64,000 nt of DNA from Superficieibacter sp. HKU1. GTDB lineage: Bacteria; Pseudomonadota; Gammaproteobacteria; Enterobacterales; Enterobacteriaceae. The notes under the pieces are model-generated. The model did no database searches and was not told the DNA's origin. It worked only from the letters and a program-made list of their open reading frames with translations. Position 1 is the first letter of the stretch. Each line of letters begins with the position of its first letter. The stretch is from positions 558,001-622,000 of the forward strand of contig NZ_CP119754.1 in NCBI RefSeq assembly GCF_029319185.1, written 5' to 3'. This document shows positions 53,555 to 61,784 of this stretch, piece by piece. Position numbers and translations under genes: made by a program.

Positions 53555-53574
53555 GGAGCGCATGCGCTCCCTTT
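53554..53574. terminator. Palindromic terminator between the two small membrane-protein genes
   Basis: Perfect 18-bp palindrome GGGAGCGCATGCGCTCCC followed by TTT, directly at the stop of the plus-strand gene and 9 bp from the stop of the minus-strand gene. It can serve both. Confidence 0.75.
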
Positions 53575-53579
53575 ACACA

Positions 53580-54023
53580 TTAATACTGGCGTGACGGGAT
53601 TTTCTCAAGCTCTGCTGAACTCTTACGCGTCATCCCCTGGAAGGGGTTCCAGCTATCGACGCCTTTAATAGTATGCAGATAATACGCGCTATTCACCGAC
53701 ATGGCGCAGAACGCGGCATAGGCCAGGTTAACGCCTCTGACGATGCCTTCCAGATTCAGATCGCCCGCCACTTCAATAACCCCCAACAGCAGGTTAATAA
53801 CGGCAATACCAACAAATAACGTCAGGCCTTTTTTCCATAATCCAAGAATGCAGAAGTAGATAAAGCCAAAGAAGAAAGCGTAAAAGTTATACATGTAACG
53901 TGGGCGCTGCAAAAATTTTAATTTCTTAATCGCATCACGGTAACCAGGGGATCCCGGCAAGCCATTACGCTCAAAGAAGTCAAAGCGATCTTTCCACTTA
54001 TCGCTATACGTTTTTTGTGTCAT
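53580..54023 (-). CDS. DUF2628-type membrane protein
   Basis: 147 residues. A cytoplasmic N-terminus with the motif W(K)DRFDFFERNG and PRYMYNFYAFFFGFIYFCILGLW-like sequence is typical of DUF2628 proteins, followed by about three membrane helices (45-65, 68-88 and 95-115). Function unknown. The start ATG 54023 follows AAGGAACAACAC. It lies between mpl and darP, where K-12 has none, and is convergent with another small membrane protein. Confidence 0.72.
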   Translation of the reverse strand: MTQKTYSDKWKDRFDFFERNGLPGSPGYRDAIKKLKFLQRPRYMYNFYAFFFGFIYFCILGLWKKGLTLFVGIAVINLLLGVIEVAGDLNLEGIVRGVNLAYAAFCAMSVNSAYYLHTIKGVDSWNPFQGMTRKSSAELEKIPSRQY

Positions 54024-54205
54024 GTGTTGTTCCTTTCCCCAGAGAATACCAGATGTGCTGGTTGCCCGAGCAAGGATAGACTATTCAAATTAACAGGTCA
54101 GCTACTGCCCCCTAAATCAGGTGGGGGAAAACAGAGAATATTTGACATTATTTATCAGAAGAACGAAATGACCTGCCCAATATAACCGGGCAGGCCACGC
54201 GGTTA

Positions 54206-55414
54206 TTATTCTTTGGCTATCGGTGTTTCATCCGTTTTCAACGTTGTCTGCCCCTGAATAGCCTTAATCGCTTTTTCTGTCTCGCTGACCTGGCTGCTGC
54301 TATGGAGCAGGGTATACGTCAGATCGAACTGAGTGCTTTCGCCCGGCTGAAGCTGTTTTACGCGTTTCTGTTCGCGCTCAATGGTCACCGGATAGGCGTA
54401 GCTGGTGCCCGGCTCAATGCCGGTCACGTAGCCCTGCTTCTCAGTGTCGGTGTTTTTCCACAGCGTTAACACCGGCAGCTGACGGGTATCGAACTGAATA
54501 GATGCGCCCTTATCACCCGCTTTATTAACCACGGCGGCGAGGGTGCGGTGGTTAGTGTCTGACAGCGGTTTGATATTAAATACCATCTCATCAAACCCTT
54601 TGGTTGGACCGAGGTAGGTTTGCCACGCTTTCAGGCCGCCTTTCGCGTAGTCGTTAAACGGGCTGATGCTTTCCATTGGCGCCAGGAAGCGCGCGCCTTC
54701 TTCAAGGATCGGTTTGCCGAAGTTGCTGTGATAGATGATCTGGTAATCATGCGGATAATCGGCATGGTTGGTAAGCACATCGTGCAGGCTGAAGCTGTTA
54801 CTACCGGGGATGTAGCGCAGCTCGGTCATGGTTTGCAGATCGGCCTTCTTGAAGGTGCTTTCCTTCACCAGTCCGCGCACGCGGATTTCGTACGGTGCCG
54901 TGTCGCTGACTTCCACTTCAACCTGGGAGGCTGGCGTATTTCCCACCTTGCCGTGCAGCGTATAAATCTGGCCGTCCGCCGCTACCGGATGGCCGGTCCA
55001 CTCATAGCCGCAGCGAACCATCATCTCGTTGAACCCTTCCAGCCATCCCAGCCCGTTACGGCTTTCCAGATTAATAAACGCCGGGTTAACGACTTCTTTC
55101 ACTGGCGAATCCCAGCCCATCCGCACGCCGAAACCTTCAACATGAAGCAGGTTCATCCCACGCGTCGGACTAAGTGCGATAGTCAGACCATCCTTACTGC
55201 TGATGGTCAGCACTTTACTGCCTTCCTGCTTACCGCCATGTAACACTTTTTGCTCAATGCTGAAGTGGCTGTCTTTAATGTTCAGCTTATCGCTGCTAAT
55301 CTGCCAGTTTCCTTGTTCTGTGCCGTTTTCAGCACCCGTCAGCACCCACGTTTGCGCTAATGCCGGGGCGGAAATAAGCAGGGACAACGTAGACAACGCC
55401 AGTATCTTTTTCAT
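54206..55414 (-). CDS. Secreted aldose-1-epimerase-like protein (DUF4432 type)
   Basis: 402 residues. Sec signal peptide (MKKILALSTLSLLISAPALA, cleavage after residue 20), then a galactose-mutarotase-like beta-sandwich; the stretch LSPTRGMNLLHVEGFGVRMGW and HSNFGKPILEEGARF match DUF4432-type epimerases. It is expected in the periplasm, where it could interconvert sugar anomers. It lies 5 kb from the galactofuranose importer. No terminator was recognised. Substrate unknown. Confidence 0.78.
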   Translation of the reverse strand: MKKILALSTLSLLISAPALAQTWVLTGAENGTEQGNWQISSDKLNIKDSHFSIEQKVLHGGKQEGSKVLTISSKDGLTIALSPTRGMNLLHVEGFGVRMGWDSPVKEVVNPAFINLESRNGLGWLEGFNEMMVRCGYEWTGHPVAADGQIYTLHGKVGNTPASQVEVEVSDTAPYEIRVRGLVKESTFKKADLQTMTELRYIPGSNSFSLHDVLTNHADYPHDYQIIYHSNFGKPILEEGARFLAPMESISPFNDYAKGGLKAWQTYLGPTKGFDEMVFNIKPLSDTNHRTLAAVVNKAGDKGASIQFDTRQLPVLTLWKNTDTEKQGYVTGIEPGTSYAYPVTIEREQKRVKQLQPGESTQFDLTYTLLHSSSQVSETEKAIKAIQGQTTLKTDETPIAKE

Positions 55415-55695
55415 AAAACATCCTTTTTGCTGAATCGATTATGTTTCGGTGGGTAAAATTTAGTGATTTCAGCGTTATGAAAATGTGACATGCCTCACCT
55501 GGTGAGAAAACAGGCGATTTTGTCTCCCAAAATATGACCTGCGTCGTATAAAAATGTCTGTAAGAATGTTTGTTACAGGGATGAAAGAGATACTGATCGG
55601 CTTCAGCTTTAACGATTCAGCTAATGTTCGGGCGGCGGGAAAAGGGAACAGGAAGGGAGAGTGCTAACGCGGTGAGGCCGCGTTAGCCAGAGGAA
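55415..55695. other. Gap between the epimerase-like gene and darP
   Basis: 281 bp without a gene. It should hold the promoter of the epimerase-like gene (minus strand). No operator or repeat recognised. Confidence 0.45.
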
Positions 55696-56247
55696 TTACT
55701 GGTCGCTTTCCGCCAGTTCGCGCAGATACTGGAAAATCTGGCGGGCAGATTTAGGCGGCTTATTGGTTTCTTGTTCTTTCTTTGCGTTGCGGATAAGCGA
55801 ACGCAGCTGCTGACGGTCAGCCTGAGGCCACAGGCGCAACACTTCGGGCACCGCGTCATCCCCTTCAGCAATCAACCGGTCACGAAGCTGTTCCAGCTTA
55901 TGAAACATCGCAACCTGCTGGTTGTGACGGTTTTTCAGCTTATCCAGCGCCTGACGAATCGGTTCGACGTCGCGCTGACGCAGCATTTTGCCAATCAGCT
56001 GAAGCTGACGGCGGCGGCCTTCCATCTTGATACGCTGCGCCAGTTCAATGGCGGCACGCAGATCGGGGTCGAGCGGGATTTTATCCAGCGCGTTTTTACC
56101 CAGTCCCACCATTTCCGCGCCGAGCTGCTTTAACTCTTCAGCGTCACGTTTAATTTCACTTTTGCTGACCCAGATAATTTCATCATCTTCGTCTTCGATG
56201 TCATCACCGGGAACATCGTCGAGCCAGTCTTCGGGCTGCTTAGTCAT
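55696..56247 (-). CDS. darP: DarP (YjgA), 50S ribosomal subunit assembly factor
   Basis: 183 residues, the E. coli length. All-helical, highly charged ribosome-associated protein (DUF615) that helps late 50S assembly. The acidic N-terminus (DVPGDDIEDEDDEIIWVSKS) and conserved C-terminus (SARQIFQYLRELAE) are intact. The start MTKQPEDWLDD at 56247 is the E. coli one; the frame to 56295 is spurious. Divergent from pmbA. Confidence 0.95.
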   Translation of the reverse strand: MTKQPEDWLDDVPGDDIEDEDDEIIWVSKSEIKRDAEELKQLGAEMVGLGKNALDKIPLDPDLRAAIELAQRIKMEGRRRQLQLIGKMLRQRDVEPIRQALDKLKNRHNQQVAMFHKLEQLRDRLIAEGDDAVPEVLRLWPQADRQQLRSLIRNAKKEQETNKPPKSARQIFQYLRELAESDQ

Positions 56248-56341
56248 ATTTGGCTCCTTAAAAAAGAGGCTAATACTAACACCGTGAGCGCACACTGAGA
56301 ATGGGTTCTCTGTTAGACTTCAATAAACGTCACCTTACATT

Positions 56342-57694
56342 ATGGCAATAGTAATGAAAGTAATCACACAAGTTGCAGAGCAGCGCAAACTCCTGGAAGA
56401 AGCCGTTTCCACCGCCCTGGCGCTGGCTTCGGGCAAATCCGACGGCGCGGAAGTGGCGGTCAGCAAGACCACCGGGATTGGCGTCAGCACCCGCTACGGT
56501 GAGGTGGAAAATGTTGAATTTAACAGCGATGGCGCACTGGGCATTACGGTGTATCACCAGAACCGTAAAGGCAGCGCGTCCTCAACTGACCTGAGTCCGG
56601 AGGCCATTGCCCGTACCGTGCAGGCCGCGCTGGACATCGCGCGTTACACCTCGCCAGATCCGTGCGCGGGTGTGGCGGAGCAAGAGCTGCTGGCCTTTGA
56701 CGCGCCGGATCTCGATCTGTTCCACCCGGCGGAAGTCTCTCCGGACGAAGCTATTGAGCTGGCGGCGCGCGCCGAGCAGGCTTCTCTTAAAGCAGATAAA
56801 CGCATCACAAATACCGAAGGCGGCAGCTTTAACAGTCACTACGGCGTAAAAGTTTTTGGCAACAGCCACGGCATGTTGCAGAGCTACTGCTCCACCCGCC
56901 ATTCGCTCTCCAGCTGCGTGATCGCCGAAGAAAACGGCGATATGGAGCGCGATTATGCCTATACCATTGGCCGTGCACTGGGCGATCTGCAAAGCCCGGA
57001 ATGGGTGGGTGAAGAGTGCGCTCGTCGTACCCTGTCACGCCTGTCACCGCGTAAGCTCTCGACGATGAAAGCGCCGGTGATCTTCGCCAATGAAGTGGCG
57101 ACCGGGCTGTTTGGTCATCTGGTCGGCGCCATCGCTGGTGGTGCGGTCTACCGTAAATCAACCTTCCTGCTCGACTCGCTCGGCGAGCAGATCCTGCCGG
57201 AGTGGCTGACCATTGAAGAACATCCGCATCTGCTGAAGGGGCTGGCCTCGACGCCGTTCGACGGCGAAGGCGTGCGCACCGAGCGTCGCGATATCATCAA
57301 AGACGGCGTCCTGACCCAGTGGCTGCTGACTAACTACTCCGCCCGCAAGCTGGGCCTGAAAAGCACCGGCCACGCTGGCGGCATCCACAACTGGCGGATC
57401 GCCGGACGCGGGCTGGATTTTGCCGGGCTGCTGAAAGAGATGGGTACCGGCCTAGTAGTGACCGAACTGATGGGGCAGGGCGTTAGCGGCATCACTGGCG
57501 ACTACTCGCGCGGTGCAGCGGGCTTCTGGGTTGAGAATGGGGAAATCCAGTATCCGGTAAGCGAAATTACCATTGCCGGCAATCTTAAGGATATGTGGCG
57601 TAATATGGTGACCATCGGTAACGATATTGAAACGCGCAGTAATATACAGTGTGGATCGGTCTTACTCCCGGAAATGAAAATCGCCGGGCAGTAA
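56342..57694 (+). CDS. pmbA: TldE/PmbA, partner subunit of the TldD metalloprotease
   Basis: 450 residues, the E. coli length. TldE has the TldD fold but lacks the HExxxH zinc motif and forms the heterodimer with TldD (12611 here). Needed for microcin B17 maturation. The first residues differ slightly (MAIVMKVITQV); start ATG 56342 follows the E. coli pattern. A REP pair follows. Confidence 0.95.
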   Translation: MAIVMKVITQVAEQRKLLEEAVSTALALASGKSDGAEVAVSKTTGIGVSTRYGEVENVEFNSDGALGITVYHQNRKGSASSTDLSPEAIARTVQAALDIARYTSPDPCAGVAEQELLAFDAPDLDLFHPAEVSPDEAIELAARAEQASLKADKRITNTEGGSFNSHYGVKVFGNSHGMLQSYCSTRHSLSSCVIAEENGDMERDYAYTIGRALGDLQSPEWVGEECARRTLSRLSPRKLSTMKAPVIFANEVATGLFGHLVGAIAGGAVYRKSTFLLDSLGEQILPEWLTIEEHPHLLKGLASTPFDGEGVRTERRDIIKDGVLTQWLLTNYSARKLGLKSTGHAGGIHNWRIAGRGLDFAGLLKEMGTGLVVTELMGQGVSGITGDYSRGAAGFWVENGEIQYPVSEITIAGNLKDMWRNMVTIGNDIETRSNIQCGSVLLPEMKIAGQ

Positions 57695-57725
57695 GACAGC
57701 TGACAAAGGCTATGCCGTGAAATTT

Positions 57726-57807
57726 TGCCTGGCGGCGCTGCGCGTGCACAGACCTACAAATGTATAGCGTTTTTGTAGGCCGGGTAAGGCGAAGCCGCCA
57801 CCCGGCA
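57726..57807. repeat. BIME between pmbA and cybC
   Basis: Inverted REP pair: TTGCCTGGCGGCGCTGCGCG (left) and TTGTAGGCCGGGTAAGGCGA then AGCCGCCACCCGGCAA (right). Same family as at 14071, 23211 and 61014. Confidence 0.8.
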
Positions 57808-57855
57808 AAATCAGGTTTATCATCAACCTCAATAATAAAAATAAGGAAGTAAGCA

Positions 57856-58245
57856 ATGCGTAAAAAGCTGTTAGCGATGCTGGCGGTGTCGACGCTTGTG
57901 CTGAGTTCAGCGCATGCTATGGCCGCCGACCTTGAAGATGACATGGACACTCTCAATGAAAATTTGAAAGTGGTGCAAAAGACGGATAATGCCGCCGAAA
58001 TGAAAGCGGCCCTGACCAACATGCGTACCGCCGCGCTCGATGCGCAGAAAGCGACGCCGCCGAAGCTGGAAGACAGCGCCGCTGACAGTCCTGAAATGAA
58101 AGACTTCCGCCACGGTTTTGATATTCTGGTCAGCCAGATCGACGGCGCGATCGCGCTGGCGAATGAAGGCAAAGTAAAAGAAGCCCGGGCGGCGGCGGAA
58201 GAATTTAAAACCACCCGTAATACGTATCATAAAAAGTATCGTTAA
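57856..58245 (+). CDS. cybC: Soluble cytochrome b562
   Basis: 129-residue precursor. Signal peptide to AMA (residue 23); the mature 106-residue four-helix bundle has haem ligands Met7 (ADLEDDM) and His102 (TYHKKYR), both at the expected positions. Periplasmic electron carrier of unclear partner. Intact, unlike the truncated copy in E. coli K-12. Its stop overlaps the convergent LysR gene by 4 bp. Confidence 0.95.
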   Translation: MRKKLLAMLAVSTLVLSSAHAMAADLEDDMDTLNENLKVVQKTDNAAEMKAALTNMRTAALDAQKATPPKLEDSAADSPEMKDFRHGFDILVSQIDGAIALANEGKVKEARAAAEEFKTTRNTYHKKYR

Positions 58246-59141
58246 TCCTGCCATGCCCCGTTTCCGCGGGGCGTGGCGATCTTCAAAAACGCCTCCACCG
58301 CGCCGTTATTCTCTTTTTGTCTGCTGATAAGCATCAGGTTCGCCGCCAGCGCTGGCGCATCCAGCGGTCGGTAAACTACGCCCGGAACGCAAATGTTCAT
58401 GAGCGGTTCCGGTACCAGCGCCAGTCCCTGACCGGCAGCGGCCAGCGCCAGTACGCTGAGCGAACTGGATGAGCAATGGGCGATGTCCGGAGGCTGGCCG
58501 AGCAGCGCGGTAAGCGCGGTATACAGCGACTCGTCCGCGCCGTGCGTATCGTAGAAAATGAGTGGTTCTGCGGCCAGCATCGCTACCGTCAGCCGTGGCT
58601 GGCTGGCGAGCGGATGATCGTCAGCGATGGCGACGACACGATTCCAGATGCCGATCTTTTCACATCTCAGCGCCGGGATATGTAATTTGCTGTGGTCCGG
58701 GGTGTAGCCGACATCCAGTTGCCCGGCCAGAATGGCGTCGGCCTGGGCCAGAGGGGAAACTTCGCTGGCAATCAACTCCGCCTGCGGAAAGCGGGCGCGA
58801 AAAGCCCGCAAATCGTCGGTTAATTTCCCGCTAAACACCGCATTGCCGGCAAAACCGATTCTTACCTGGCCTGTCTCACCGCGCAATGAACGTTGCACGG
58901 TCTGGCGCGCGTGGTCGGCCTGCTCCAGAATGCGTTGCGCCTCCACCTGTAGCAACCGTCCGGCTTCGGTCAGTTCCACGCTACGGCTGGTGCGAATAAA
59001 CAGCGGACCGCCGAGTTCGTCTTCCAGATTTTTGATCTGCATACTGAGTGCTGGCGGAACAATATTAAGCCGTTCGGCGGCGCGGCCAAAATGCGTCTCC
59101 TCCGCCACGGCAAGAAAATAACGCAAATGACGCAGATCCAT
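58242..59141 (-). CDS. LysR-family transcriptional regulator
   Basis: 299 residues. N-terminal winged HTH (about 1-60; THFGRAAERLNIVPPALSMQI is the recognition region) and a LysR substrate-binding domain. Divergent from an NTF2-like gene (59253) with a 111-bp gap, the usual layout for a LysR regulator and its target. Effector unknown. Not at this position in K-12. Confidence 0.85.
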   Translation of the reverse strand: MDLRHLRYFLAVAEETHFGRAAERLNIVPPALSMQIKNLEDELGGPLFIRTSRSVELTEAGRLLQVEAQRILEQADHARQTVQRSLRGETGQVRIGFAGNAVFSGKLTDDLRAFRARFPQAELIASEVSPLAQADAILAGQLDVGYTPDHSKLHIPALRCEKIGIWNRVVAIADDHPLASQPRLTVAMLAAEPLIFYDTHGADESLYTALTALLGQPPDIAHCSSSSLSVLALAAAGQGLALVPEPLMNICVPGVVYRPLDAPALAANLMLISRQKENNGAVEAFLKIATPRGNGAWQD

Positions 59142-59252
59142 AAGCTTGCTCCATTGTTCATTTAATCTGAACGATTACTCAATTACCTGTAATGGATCTT
59201 AACGCGAATAGCGAGGAAACTTAAATCACCTTTCTGCTGGAGCTAATCTGTC

Positions 59253-59834
59253 ATGCAAAACTACCTCAACGATCGTCAACAAATTACCGATTTACTGACC
59301 GGCTGGATGCACCGTGATTTAGGCGAATGGGATCAATTACGCGATCTGTTTCATCCGGATGGCACTATAGAGATCACCTGGTTTGAAGGGCTGGGCAGCG
59401 ATTTTGTTGACGGATCAATGCGCATGGGCGCCTCAGACGTGCGGACCAAACATATGGTCGGTACGCCGGTCGTGACGTTTAATCCGGCGGCGACGAAGGC
59501 CATCGTCGAAACTAACGCGATGATCATCGGCGAGCATGTGAAGCTAAATCTGGGCTGCATTGGGCATAACCGTTTTTACGATATGGCGGAAAAACGCGAC
59601 GGCGTGTGGAAACTGTTTAGACGTCAGAGTATTTACGACATGGCCAGTTTTACCTTCCCGCTCGGCGTGGTCGATATCGATCAACAAACGGTAGCAAAAT
59701 ACCCACGCGAATATGCTGCGCTGGCGTATCTGCTGGAAAAAAGCGGCTTCCCGGTACAGCGCGTCTTTGCGACGCGCGGGAGCGAGCTTGAACAGCAAAT
59801 GAAAGCCGACGCGGCACAATGGCTGAACGCCTGA
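59253..59834 (+). CDS. NTF2/SnoaL-like family protein
   Basis: 193 residues with the SnoaL/NTF2-like alpha+beta cone pattern: N-terminal helices (LNDRQQITDLLTGWMHRDLGEWDQL), then FHPDGTIEITWFEG and later strands. Such proteins include dehydratases, isomerases and small-molecule binders; here the substrate is unknown. It is divergent from the LysR gene, its probable regulator. A hairpin lies 40 bp downstream. Confidence 0.75.
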   Translation: MQNYLNDRQQITDLLTGWMHRDLGEWDQLRDLFHPDGTIEITWFEGLGSDFVDGSMRMGASDVRTKHMVGTPVVTFNPAATKAIVETNAMIIGEHVKLNLGCIGHNRFYDMAEKRDGVWKLFRRQSIYDMASFTFPLGVVDIDQQTVAKYPREYAALAYLLEKSGFPVQRVFATRGSELEQQMKADAAQWLNA

Positions 59835-60140
59835 CATCGTCAACTGCTATATAAAATACGCTGTTTGTACTGTAAGGGGTGGAAATAATTCCACGCCTTG
59901 TTACCGCTTTTCTGCAATATCGAAGTATCATCGACCACTCAAAATATAGTTTACATAATACGGTAAGCTCATCCGTAGATAAAAAATTATCTCATTATCT
60001 CATTTTTACGTATTCGGCAAGAGGACGTCCTATCGCTTTTTAGAGTAAGCCATTACGCTCATTGGGATATTCCAGGGCAAATAGGCCTGATTTTTGGCGT
60101 ACAGAATTGGCTGTACCTTACTCATTGAAGAAACCAGACA
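59835..60140. other. Gap between the NTF2-like gene and the endonuclease gene
   Basis: 306 bp, AT-rich from about 59930. It contains the hairpin at 59874 and the promoter region of the nuclease gene. No ORF of coding character. Confidence 0.5.
59874..59899 (+). terminator. Hairpin after the NTF2-like gene
   Basis: AAGGGGTGGAA pairs with TTCCACGCCTT (one mismatch) around an ATAA loop. The T-run is short (GTTACC then CTTTTC), so this is a moderate terminator or 3' stabiliser. Confidence 0.5.
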
Positions 60141-60974
60141 ATGCATATTACCTACAGATTTAAACGGAGTTATTTAGCGCTGGTGTTTTTTTTATTTGCG
60201 TGTTCCGTTACCCCACCAACGCAAAAAAATCATATATTAACCAGCGCTCATGGACCTGATAATTGCGCAGTTGGTTGCCCCACCGGCGGCAGTATGCAGA
60301 CGCTGAACCGTGAAGCCTATACGCTGAATAACAACAGCAGCACAAAGTTTGCCAACTGGGTGGCCTATAAAATTACCAAAACCAGCCAGGCCAGCAACCG
60401 GGCGCGGAACTGGAAACAGGATCCTGATTTGCCCGCCGCCGATACGCTGGCTCCCGCTGCGTATCAGAAAGCCAACAACATGCTGGCGGTGGATCGCGGA
60501 CATCAGGCACCGCTCGCCAGCCTGGGCGGCAATGTAAACTGGCAGGCGCTAAATTATCTTTCGAATATTACGCCACAGAAATCTGCGCTGAATCAGGGGG
60601 CGTGGAGTCAATTAGAAGATCGGGAGCGTGCATTAGCCAATCGGAGCGACGTCTCCGTCGTGTATTCCGTGACCGGACCGCTTTTTGAAAAAACGGGCGC
60701 GGCGCTGCCTGCGCGTCCCGACGTGATTATTCCGGAGGCTTACTGGAAAGTTATTTTTATTGGTACCAGTCCGGATAAAGGGAAATACGCTGCGTTTCTG
60801 CTGAAGCAATCGACGCCAAAAAATGCGAGTTTTTGTGATTATCAGGTGACGGTAAAGGCGATTGAGCAACAAACGAATCCGAAACTTACGCTCTGGCCGG
60901 CATTACCGAAAAATATTGCTGAGATGATTAAAAACCAGAAAGGCACCCTGGCACAGGAAATGGGGTGCCCATGA
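60141..60974 (+). CDS. Secreted or lipoprotein DNA/RNA non-specific endonuclease
   Basis: 277 residues of the beta-beta-alpha metal NUC family (Serratia nuclease/EndA type). The catalytic DRGH is at 118-121 (His121 general base) and the Mg ligand Asn151 is in NITPQKSALNQGAW, so the site looks complete. The N-terminus has a hydrophobic stretch ending LFAC at 18-21 with Ser at +2, a possible though imperfect lipobox for the outer membrane. It probably degrades extracellular or periplasmic nucleic acid. Neighbours give no toxin or immunity gene. Confidence 0.85.
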   Translation: MHITYRFKRSYLALVFFLFACSVTPPTQKNHILTSAHGPDNCAVGCPTGGSMQTLNREAYTLNNNSSTKFANWVAYKITKTSQASNRARNWKQDPDLPAADTLAPAAYQKANNMLAVDRGHQAPLASLGGNVNWQALNYLSNITPQKSALNQGAWSQLEDRERALANRSDVSVVYSVTGPLFEKTGAALPARPDVIIPEAYWKVIFIGTSPDKGKYAAFLLKQSTPKNASFCDYQVTVKAIEQQTNPKLTLWPALPKNIAEMIKNQKGTLAQEMGCP

Positions 60975-61013
60975 GCGGAGGTATAGCTTGCTGATCAAAG
61001 AACTCCCCTACAC

Positions 61014-61115
61014 CATGCCCGGCGGCGCTGCGCTTGCACGGGCCTGCGGGTTATTGGTAACTCTTTGATATGGTGGGTTTTGTAGGCCGGGTAAGGCGAA
61101 GCCGCCACCCGGCAT
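61014..61115. repeat. BIME upstream of the DUF4310 operon
   Basis: Inverted REP pair: ATGCCCGGCGGCGCTGCGCT then TGCACGGGCCTGCGG (left) and TGTAGGCCGGGTAAGGCGAA then GCCGCCACCCGGCAT (right). Confidence 0.82.
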
Positions 61116-61267
61116 AAAAGCGCACATTGGCAAAAAAATCGTCATCGGCCTGGAAGCGAAACGCTATTATCTCCTTTGTACATAAGCAAACCTTATCGAC
61201 TTCACATTTCTTCTCCCCGGTTCACCACGTCTTTCGCTTTAAAAAACCGATAATTTCCGCATTTTTA

Positions 61268-61283
61268 TGTGACCCATATCACG
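61268..61283 (+). promoter_or_regulatory. CRP-type site before the PRD/SFCGS/DUF4310 operon
   Basis: TGTGACCCATATCACG matches TGTGA-N6-TCACA at nine of ten core positions. It is 168 bp before the first gene. Catabolite control would fit a nutrient-uptake operon. Confidence 0.6.
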
Positions 61284-61347
61284 CTAATCCAGTCAAAAAT
61301 CGCTAACCAGTCCATTTATGTGGAACAGATCACTCTCTCCACCCGCC

Positions 61348-61367
61348 TTTCCACTTCGAAGTGGAAA
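61348..61367. promoter_or_regulatory. Perfect 20-bp palindrome before the PRD/SFCGS/DUF4310 operon
   Basis: TTTCCACTTCGAAGTGGAAA is fully self-complementary over 20 bp. It lies 68 bp before the first gene and 65 bp after the CRP-type site, where a dimeric repressor or activator would act. The cognate regulator is not in the window. Confidence 0.6.
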
Positions 61368-61435
61368 ACAACTCGCTACAAACTATTAACCTCCGACGGT
61401 AGTTTTATTCCAGAGCCATAAACGGGGTACGACGA

Positions 61436-61774
61436 GTGAATAACGGAGCAGTCATTAACGACGCTGGAGAACAGACGGAGCAGATTGGTCAACTGGCCGA
61501 TCGCATGTTGCCGCAGGTGTATGCGCTGCTATGCCGTCATCACATTATTCCCAACGCCGTACAGGAGCAGATGCTGACCTCCCACGTCCGCGCAATGGCC
61601 TTGCGGTCAGTGACCGGGGAACCGCTGCCGGAGGTGGATGCCAGCCTGTTCGAGGAAATTTCAGAAGACTCAATGGCGCTTGCCCGCGAGGTGGTTGCGG
61701 CATTTGGCAACCTTCCCGAAGAAGAGGCCTGGCTGCTGTCGGTGCACTTCGAAGTCGCAAAAGAAAACCTTTAA
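61436..61774 (+). CDS. Small PRD-domain protein, first gene of the uncharacterised operon
   Basis: 112 residues. A stand-alone PTS-regulation-domain-like protein with His50 and His104 at positions resembling the two PRD phosphohistidines. It has no DNA- or RNA-binding part, so it may be a phosphorylation-responsive partner rather than a regulator. GTG start at 61436. It matches a family known from Enterococcus and Aeromonas in the same gene cluster. 10 bp before the SFCGS gene. Confidence 0.75.
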   Translation: MNNGAVINDAGEQTEQIGQLADRMLPQVYALLCRHHIIPNAVQEQMLTSHVRAMALRSVTGEPLPEVDASLFEEISEDSMALAREVVAAFGNLPEEEAWLLSVHFEVAKENL

Positions 61775-61784
61775 GGAGCAAAAG

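Noticed and set aside
54024..54205. Possible small gene between the DUF2628-type gene and the epimerase-like gene
   Set aside because: No open frame with a start and Shine-Dalgarno; sequence is AT-rich spacer.
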